Positions 6,378-11,163 of a stretch of DNA of 11,163 nt are shown here, one piece after another (position 1 is the first letter of the stretch; every line of letters begins with the position of its first letter). Below the pieces are notes generated by a model that had not been told where the DNA came from, did not search any database, and saw only the letters and a program-made list of their open reading frames with translations. The DNA is from Verrucomicrobiota bacterium. GTDB lineage: Bacteria > Verrucomicrobiota > Verrucomicrobiia > Limisphaerales > J093. The position numbers and the translations under genes were made by a program. The stretch spans positions 1 through 11,163 of the forward strand of contig RFJD01000524.1 of NCBI GenBank assembly GCA_003695015.1, in the 5' to 3' direction.

Positions 6378-7685
6378 ATGAAAGCACCAACCAACGGAAG
6401 CGGGGATGCGGGCCGGGTTTTGGCGATCATCATGGGCGGCGGACAAGGCACGCGCCTTTATCCGCTGACGCGCGAGCGGGCCAAGCCGGCGGTTCCCCTC
6501 GCCGGCAAGTACCGGTTGGTGGACATCCCGATCTCCAACTGCATCAACTCCGGCATCCGGCGGATCTTCCTGTTGACCCAGTTCAACTCCGCCTCCCTGC
6601 ACCGCCACGTGTACGGCTCCTTCAAGTTCGACCACTTCTCCAACGGCTTTGTCGAGATCCTTGCCGCGGAGCAAACCCCCACCAGCACGACTTGGTACGA
6701 GGGAACGGCCGACGCCGTGCGGAAGAACCTGCCGCACTTCGCCCCCCGGCGGTTCGACTACGCCCTGATCCTCAGCGGCGACCAGCTCTACCGCATGGAC
6801 TTCCGGCAGCTTCTGGCCCGGCACATCGAGACCGGCGCCGAGCTGACCATCGCCACCACCCCGGTGGACCGCCGGGCCGCCACCTCGCTCGGCATCATGC
6901 AGACCGACACCGATCTGCGCATCACCCGGTTCGAGGAAAAGCCGAAGGACCCGGCTGTCCTGGACGAACTGGCGCTCCCGCAAGAGGCCCGCCAGACCTA
7001 CGGCGTGACCGGCGAAGGCGACCGCTACCTCGCCTCGATGGGCATTTACCTCTTCAACCGCCAGGTGCTCTGGGAGGCGCTGGACAACGACCTGACCGAC
7101 TTCGGCAAGGACATCATCCCGACCGCCATCCAGCAGCGCCGCGTGTACGCCTACATCTTCCAGGACTACTGGGAGGACATCGGGACCATCCGCTCCTTCT
7201 TCGAGGCCAACCTGGACCTCACCTCCGAGCTGCCGCGGTTCAACTTCTTCGACATGAACGCGCCCATCTACACGCGGCCGCGGTTCCTGCCCTCCTCGAA
7301 GATCAACGGTGCCCGGGTGGACCATTCGGTCGTGGCCGACGGCTGCATCCTGAACCACTGCGAGATCGCCCACTGCGTCATCGGCCTCCGCACGCTGGTC
7401 GATCACGGCAGCCGGTTGAAACGCTGCATCGTCATGGGGGCCGACGCCTACGAGAGCCAGGAGTCGATCGAGGAACACGCCGCCGCCGGCATCCCGCGGA
7501 TCGGGATCGGCCGCAACACGGTCATCGAGGAGGCCATCATCGACAAGAACGCCCGGATCGGCGATGGCTGCGTCCTCAGTCCGGCCGGCAAGGCGGAGAA
7601 CATGGACGGCCCGAACTTCTACATCCGGGACGGCATCCTGATCATCCCCAAGGGGGCGGTCGTGCCGCACGGCACGCGGCTCTGA
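6378..7685 (+). CDS. glgC: Glucose-1-phosphate adenylyltransferase (ADP-glucose pyrophosphorylase)
   Basis: This encodes 435 residues. The enzyme makes ADP-glucose from glucose-1-phosphate and ATP, the committed step of bacterial glycogen synthesis. The nucleotidyltransferase domain has the signature GGGQGTRLYPLT (20-31), KPAVPLAGKYRLVDIPISNC (36-55), the metal-binding SGDQLYRMD (133-141, Asp135) and the sugar-phosphate lysine in FEEKP (Lys188). YWEDIGTI leads into the left-handed beta-helix domain, with MGADAYES and AIIDKNARIGDG. The layout and wording (QFNSASLHRH, EGTADAVR, DYWEDIGTI, IDKNARIG) are of the plant/cyanobacterial type rather than the enterobacterial type. Lys425 in GILIIPKGAVV matches the C-terminal lysine used by 3-phosphoglycerate in plant and cyanobacterial enzymes. 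It is monocistronic here, divergent from glmS and convergent with the coiled-coil gene; no other glycogen gene is in view. Confidence 0.96.
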   Translation: MKAPTNGSGDAGRVLAIIMGGGQGTRLYPLTRERAKPAVPLAGKYRLVDIPISNCINSGIRRIFLLTQFNSASLHRHVYGSFKFDHFSNGFVEILAAEQTPTSTTWYEGTADAVRKNLPHFAPRRFDYALILSGDQLYRMDFRQLLARHIETGAELTIATTPVDRRAATSLGIMQTDTDLRITRFEEKPKDPAVLDELALPQEARQTYGVTGEGDRYLASMGIYLFNRQVLWEALDNDLTDFGKDIIPTAIQQRRVYAYIFQDYWEDIGTIRSFFEANLDLTSELPRFNFFDMNAPIYTRPRFLPSSKINGARVDHSVVADGCILNHCEIAHCVIGLRTLVDHGSRLKRCIVMGADAYESQESIEEHAAAGIPRIGIGRNTVIEEAIIDKNARIGDGCVLSPAGKAENMDGPNFYIRDGILIIPKGAVVPHGTRL

Positions 7686-7693
7686 GGCCGGAT

Positions 7694-7720
7694 GCCCGGG
7701 GCCGGGCGCGCGGCGGCGCG
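7694..7720. terminator. Weak GC hairpins between convergent genes
   Basis: The 49-base gap between the glgC stop and the opposing coiled-coil gene holds two adjacent 5-bp GC stems with 4-base loops: GCCCG/CGGGC at 7694-7707 and CGCGC/GCGCG at 7707-7720. They share base 7707, so they may be alternatives. Neither is followed by a T tract, so these are weak or rho-assisted terminator candidates at best. Confidence 0.25.
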
Positions 7721-7734
7721 GCGAGCGGCGGAAC

Positions 7735-9270
7735 TCAGCGGAACTTGCCCGGCAGGCTCTCCAATTGCCGGGCCAGTTGGGTCATGATCTGGGCGGTGGG
7801 TTGGTTGGCCATCCCGGGGCCCAGACGGACTTTCCGGGTCACCGGCAGCCGCTGCAGCAGCAGGCAGTAGTTGTCATTGACCATCAACCCCAGCAACTCC
7901 CCGTGCCGGGTGAAGACCAGGTCGCCGCGGGAGGGCAGGCTGCCGCTGAAAAGCCCGCCGATGGGCTTGCGCTGCATCTTCAGGTAAGCCGGGTTGTCGG
8001 GGTCCAGGCTGAACTCGACCTCGCCGTAGTAGTCATGCTTGGCGCCCACCACCACCGCCTGCTGGAAGCGAAACGGGTCCTTGGCCAGGGGATAGACTTT
8101 CACCTGCAGGTTGGTGACCACCTCGGGCGTCAGGGGCGCCACCACCAGCCGGGGATCCAGCGCGGTCAACTGCAGTTCGCTCAGCGGAAAGTGGTTCAGG
8201 CCCCGGCCGAGCGAACCGGTGATGATTTCCCAATCGACCGGGTTGGGGACGCTGCCCAGCGGCGTGGAATCGAGGTGATAGAGGGCAAAGGTGTTGGTGC
8301 CGTCGGTGAACAGGACGGTGCGGCATGCCGGTTCGGTCTTGATGTCACCAAAGGTCGAGGTGCGCCGGGCCCTGAAGGCGCTTTGGAGGCTGTTGGTGAG
8401 GAATTCGTTGAAGATGGTGTTCGGCGCCAGCGGTTGGGCTTGGAGGATCTCGGTTTTGATCGCCTCCGATTTGGCCGCCAGCGTCTCGACGCTTTCGGCC
8501 AGGTTGGTCCGCAATTTGGTGGTTTCCTCGGCCAGTTTGCCCACTCCCTGGGCCAGCGTGGCGGCATGCTGGCGCAGCTCGGCCTTCTCGACGTTGAGGG
8601 TCTGGACCAGTTTGCGGTTCTCGTCCAATTGCTCGCGCACGATGGCCGCCTCGGTTTCCACCCGGGTGAGCTCGATCTGGTAACGCTGTTTCTCCTCCTC
8701 GGCCTTGCGGCGGACGGCCTCGAGCTCGGCCATCTGTTGTTGGAGCCGTTCGACTTCGGCGCGGCGGGCGGCCAGCTCCTTCTGGATGGCCTCGGATTGC
8801 TCCTTGGTGATGCTGGCCTCGGCGCTGGCCACCCGGAGACTGGTGCTCAGTTCCTGGATCTGCTTCTCGGCCTCGGCCTGTTGTTGCTGGAGCTGCTCGA
8901 GCTGCCGGCGCGCCGCCTCCGTGGCCTGGCGGAGCCGTTCCCGTTCCTGGGCCAGCTCGCGGGCGCGGCGTTCGATCTCCTGGAGGCTTTGCTCCTTTTC
9001 CTCAACCTGCTTTTCGCGCTCCGCCAGCAGTTGTTCGCGATTCTGGAGGGCGCGCTCTGCCTCCGTGAGTTTCTCTTGCGCCCGGGCCCGCTCCAGCCGC
9101 TCCTGTTCGAGGGCCTGCTGCATGACTTCGACGAGGTTGCTCACCGCCCGGGCGTCCACGCCGGCGGTCTGCGGCGGCGGGGCTTGGCGGGCGGGCTCCT
9201 CGAAGTTGGCCAGCGAAAGCAGGCTGATCAGGAGGAAGTCGCAGATGATGACCAGGGCGGCGCGGCTCAT
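7735..9270 (-). CDS. MotB/ExbD-like single-pass protein with long coiled coil and possible trypsin-like C-terminal domain
   Basis: This encodes 511 residues of unrecognised function. Residues 4-23 form one membrane helix (AALVIICDFLLISLLSLANF) with an aspartate at position 11 at the start of the DF motif, resembling the ion-binding Asp helix of MotB/ExbD. Residues 24-40 are Pro/Ala-rich. About 43-272 is an unbroken charged coiled coil rich in Glu, Gln, Arg and Leu. Residues 281-511 are a globular domain; FSGSLPSRGDLVF...GELLGLMVND (441-466) recalls the serine-loop and following strands of trypsin-like proteases (GDSGGPLV...GELVGI), but Gly-Gly-Pro is replaced by Arg-Gly-Asp and I cannot assign a catalytic His/Asp. 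The peptidoglycan-binding OmpA domain of true MotB is absent. The start overlaps the stop of the upstream membrane gene (ATGA), with GGGGAA just before it (9279-9274). The coding call is firm; the motor assignment is an inference. Confidence 0.85.
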   Translation of the reverse strand: MSRAALVIICDFLLISLLSLANFEEPARQAPPPQTAGVDARAVSNLVEVMQQALEQERLERARAQEKLTEAERALQNREQLLAEREKQVEEKEQSLQEIERRARELAQERERLRQATEAARRQLEQLQQQQAEAEKQIQELSTSLRVASAEASITKEQSEAIQKELAARRAEVERLQQQMAELEAVRRKAEEEKQRYQIELTRVETEAAIVREQLDENRKLVQTLNVEKAELRQHAATLAQGVGKLAEETTKLRTNLAESVETLAAKSEAIKTEILQAQPLAPNTIFNEFLTNSLQSAFRARRTSTFGDIKTEPACRTVLFTDGTNTFALYHLDSTPLGSVPNPVDWEIITGSLGRGLNHFPLSELQLTALDPRLVVAPLTPEVVTNLQVKVYPLAKDPFRFQQAVVVGAKHDYYGEVEFSLDPDNPAYLKMQRKPIGGLFSGSLPSRGDLVFTRHGELLGLMVNDNYCLLLQRLPVTRKVRLGPGMANQPTAQIMTQLARQLESLPGKFR

Positions 9271-10922
9271 AGGTTCCCCAGGGTGCTGTCGAGGATGAGC
9301 GCCCGGCGATAGGGCCGGACATGGCAGATTTTGAGGAGCGACACGAACAGGATGCCGAAGAGGGTCGAGGCGTAGGCCACCATGAGGCTGGGCTGGACGA
9401 CGTTGAACGTCGGCAGGATGAGCCCCAACACGGTGCCGCCCAGGCCCACGTACAGGCCGGCGTCGAACATGTGCTCCTCGTTGTCCAAGAGCCGCAGTTT
9501 CAGCTCGCTGGAAACGGTCTGGCGCTTGATCTCGCGCAACTTGATGAGGTTCAGCACGTAGAGCGAACCCTGCACCACGAAGAACAGGACCAGCGCGATC
9601 CAGTTGATCTCTTTCATGACAGGTTTGATGGCTTCATTGACTTTGGCCCCCACCGCGGCGCTCAGGACCGGGATCCGCCACCGCGGGGCGGCCGGTTTTT
9701 CCGGTTCCGGGCGCGCCAGCGAAGGCTCGGTCAGGGCGACCGCCAGCAACACCAACAGCAGGGCCAGGACCTGCTGCTGGTAGAGGCCGAACTGCCGCGC
9801 CACGCGGGGCGACTCGATCGTCCGCTCGTGCGGCAGCAACCAGCCCACCCCCCGCACCAGGCAGAAGGCGGCGTCCAACCACAAGACATACTTGAGCAGC
9901 AGGGCCACGATGGGCAAGGCCAGCGTCAGCCGCAGCATCCAGCCAAAAGGCCGGTCCAAGGGCAGCCGACTCATCAGCGCTTCGCGGAACCGCGCCCGGT
10001 GGACGGGCCGTTGTTTCCGGAGCAGTTCGCGGACGCTCTCGGAACCGGCTTGCAACGCGAGCCGCAGGTGGCCCATGCCGTCCTGCGGGTATTGCCGGAG
10101 GTACCCGGCCACCAAACCCGCATTGCCGGCCAGATGGGCGGCACAGTAGAGCTGGGCGAGGTTCGTGACGTTGTTCTCGCTGCGGCGGACCAGGTCCCGG
10201 AGCGTCTCGACCCGGTCGATCAAGGCCATGAAGCCGGTGAACTGGGCCCAGTTGAGGTTCTGGGCCAGGGCCAGGACGTCGAGGTAGAAGGCCTCGATCG
10301 GTTCGGTGCCCTGGCCGCGGTTGGCGGCGCTGGCGTAGGACTCGATCTGCTGGCTGAGGGTGTCGGGGATCAGGTCGGTCCGATCCAACAACGCCGTCAG
10401 CAGGATGGCCGTCTCCAGGGCCTGGCCGGAGGCGGAAGACACCGGCGGGAGGATGGTGGTGTTGGTGAGGTTGCGGTTGTCCAACACCTCCTGGACGCCC
10501 GCCCGGGTGGAGCTCTGGAGCATGCGCAGCGTCCGTTGCCGCGAGGCTTCCGGGAGCATCAGATCGAGCACACGGGGTTCGGCCCGGCGGGAGGCGTCCC
10601 GGAACAGCGGGTCCAGGTAGGCCGCCGCCACACCGTAACGGGCCACCTCCGGATGCTGCTGCTTGTAAACCTCGAGAAACCGGCCCAGTTCCTCGTGCTC
10701 GGGGACATCGAGGGAGGCCGCCGCCAGGTAAAACAATTCCGCCAGCCCCAGGGCTTCCTTCTGGATCAGACCCGCCGCTTCGTGGACGAGATTCGGCCCC
10801 CGCAACCCACGGGCCCGGATGACCTCGAGATCGACCGCCCGCAGGTAGGCCGGAATCAGCGTGCCGGCCAGCCAGGCCACCGCCGCCAGCGTCAGGAACA
10901 AAATGACTCGCAGGAACCGCAT
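9267..10922 (-). CDS. Multi-spanning membrane protein with MotA/TolQ/ExbB-like C-terminus
   Basis: This encodes 551 residues from the chosen ATG, whose product opens with a signal peptide or anchor (RFLRVILFLTLAAVAWLAG). Residues 30-325 are a helix-rich, TPR-like or solenoid-like domain, probably extracytoplasmic. Hydrophobic segments follow at about 328-349, 384-398, 441-462, 489-504 and 511-531. The last two match the MotA/TolQ/ExbB signature: GLGGTVLGL and MVAYASTLFGILFVSLLKI align with ExbB GTVWG and ATAIGLV. Thr497 and Thr520 take the positions of the channel threonines of ExbB. The loop between them is about ten residues shorter than in E. coli ExbB. An upstream in-frame ATG at 11159 would add a Gly/Arg/Pro-rich leader before the hydrophobic start, so I reject it. 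It probably partners the next gene, with which it overlaps by four bases. The large N-terminal domain is unassigned. Confidence 0.85.
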   Translation of the reverse strand: MRFLRVILFLTLAAVAWLAGTLIPAYLRAVDLEVIRARGLRGPNLVHEAAGLIQKEALGLAELFYLAAASLDVPEHEELGRFLEVYKQQHPEVARYGVAAAYLDPLFRDASRRAEPRVLDLMLPEASRQRTLRMLQSSTRAGVQEVLDNRNLTNTTILPPVSSASGQALETAILLTALLDRTDLIPDTLSQQIESYASAANRGQGTEPIEAFYLDVLALAQNLNWAQFTGFMALIDRVETLRDLVRRSENNVTNLAQLYCAAHLAGNAGLVAGYLRQYPQDGMGHLRLALQAGSESVRELLRKQRPVHRARFREALMSRLPLDRPFGWMLRLTLALPIVALLLKYVLWLDAAFCLVRGVGWLLPHERTIESPRVARQFGLYQQQVLALLLVLLAVALTEPSLARPEPEKPAAPRWRIPVLSAAVGAKVNEAIKPVMKEINWIALVLFFVVQGSLYVLNLIKLREIKRQTVSSELKLRLLDNEEHMFDAGLYVGLGGTVLGLILPTFNVVQPSLMVAYASTLFGILFVSLLKICHVRPYRRALILDSTLGNL

Positions 10923-11163
10923 CCCGAATCCGTGGCCGCAGTGTAGGGGCAGCCTGGGCAGGGTTGGCAACAGAATACTGCCCGGGCCGACACGGGCGCC
11001 CGGAGCCGGGCATTTCCACCCAGTTGTTTTCGCCCCAACCTCCGCCTTGTTCCGCCGCGGGTTTCCGCCCAGAATCCCGGCGTCAGCCATGCCGGATTGA
11101 CGGAGGCGTCGGCCCTTGCCGCAGGCGTCGGTTCCTCCGCGCATGGCCGGTCGAGGCAACCAC
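10923..11163. other. Upstream region without a supported gene
   Basis: These 241 bases precede the membrane-protein gene on the - strand. I see no convincing coding frame: the open frames are Arg/Pro/Gly-rich artefacts of high GC. A weak - strand promoter candidate is TTGCCA (10970-10965) with TACACT (10945-10940), but the 19-base spacing is poor. A GC palindrome (GCCCGG-AG-CCGGGC, 10998-11011) has no T tract. A 9-base direct repeat AGGCGTCGG occurs at 11104-11112 and 11123-11131, 19 bases apart start to start; it could be an operator half-site pair or chance. Confidence 0.35.

Noticed and set aside
6281..6451. N-terminal extension of glmS up to an ATG at 6451.
   Set aside because: GlmS needs its catalytic cysteine exposed right after the initiator methionine (MCGIVG). 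The extension would also run into glgC and across the promoter region.
7765..9312. A 515-codon + strand open frame antisense to the coiled-coil gene.
   Set aside because: Its Leu-rich repeats mirror the Glu/Gln codons of the coiled coil on the other strand. It has no start signal or domain.
7735..10922. Zorya anti-phage system (ZorA/ZorB).
   Set aside because: The MotA/MotB-like resemblance is suggestive, but the second protein lacks the OmpA-type peptidoglycan-binding domain of ZorB. No helicase or nuclease partner follows; the next gene is convergent glgC.
9321..10946. A 541-codon + strand open frame antisense to the membrane-protein gene.
   Set aside because: Gln/His/Arg/Gly-rich composition and no domain. 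The opposite strand shows real membrane segments and a channel signature.
10923..11159. N-terminal extension of the membrane protein up to an ATG at 11159.
   Set aside because: The added residues are Gly/Arg/Pro-rich and would precede an obvious signal/anchor sequence starting at 10922.
1..11163. CRISPR arrays, tRNA or rRNA genes, insertion sequences or phage genes.
   Set aside because: I looked for regular repeats, tRNA-like cloverleafs, transposase motifs and inverted terminal repeats and saw none. Coding density is high and base composition looks even throughout.

Overview
This GC-rich window carries seven protein-coding genes and looks like chromosomal DNA from a Gram-negative-type bacterium with an outer membrane: an outer-membrane beta-barrel, an outer-membrane lipoprotein and a periplasm-spanning chain-length regulator are all present. 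The mix resembles Verrucomicrobiota (a plant/cyanobacterial-type GlgC, a compact polysaccharide-export operon with a separate barrel, an uncharacterised coiled-coil/membrane pair). The taxon is an inference from gene style; the sequence does not prove it.

Region 1 (1-3426, + strand) is the end of an extracellular or capsular polysaccharide operon. It holds the C-terminal part of a beta-barrel protein (cut by the window edge), a small lipoprotein of the polysaccharide export (OPX/Wza-like) family, and a Wzc-like fusion of a Wzz-type membrane protein with a BY-type tyrosine kinase. The genes overlap or nearly touch and are probably co-transcribed. Together they would form a trans-envelope export path: kinase and length regulator in the inner membrane, periplasmic OPX protein, then an outer-membrane pore. 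The operon ends at a perfect 10-bp GC hairpin (3467-3490), which lies between convergent transcription units.

Region 2 (3543-6280, - strand) is a two-gene operon: glmS (glucosamine-6-phosphate synthase), then a methylthioadenosine phosphorylase gene (mtnP) whose start codon overlaps the glmS stop (ATGA). Divergent to it, glgC (6378-7685, + strand) encodes ADP-glucose pyrophosphorylase for glycogen synthesis. The 97-bp gap between them holds two opposed sigma70-like promoters that appear to share one TATA core.

Region 3 (7735-10922, - strand) is the least explained part. The first gene of the pair encodes a multi-spanning membrane protein whose C-terminus matches the ion-channel signature of the MotA/TolQ/ExbB family, preceded by a large helical, probably extracytoplasmic domain. 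The second gene starts inside its stop codon (ATGA). It encodes a protein with one N-terminal membrane helix carrying an aspartate (MotB/ExbD-like), a coiled coil of about 230 residues, and a C-terminal domain that may be a degenerate trypsin-like fold. I read this as a candidate ion-driven motor or force-transducing complex of unknown function. It is the best candidate here for an undescribed system. The 241 bases upstream (10923-11163) contain no gene I can support.
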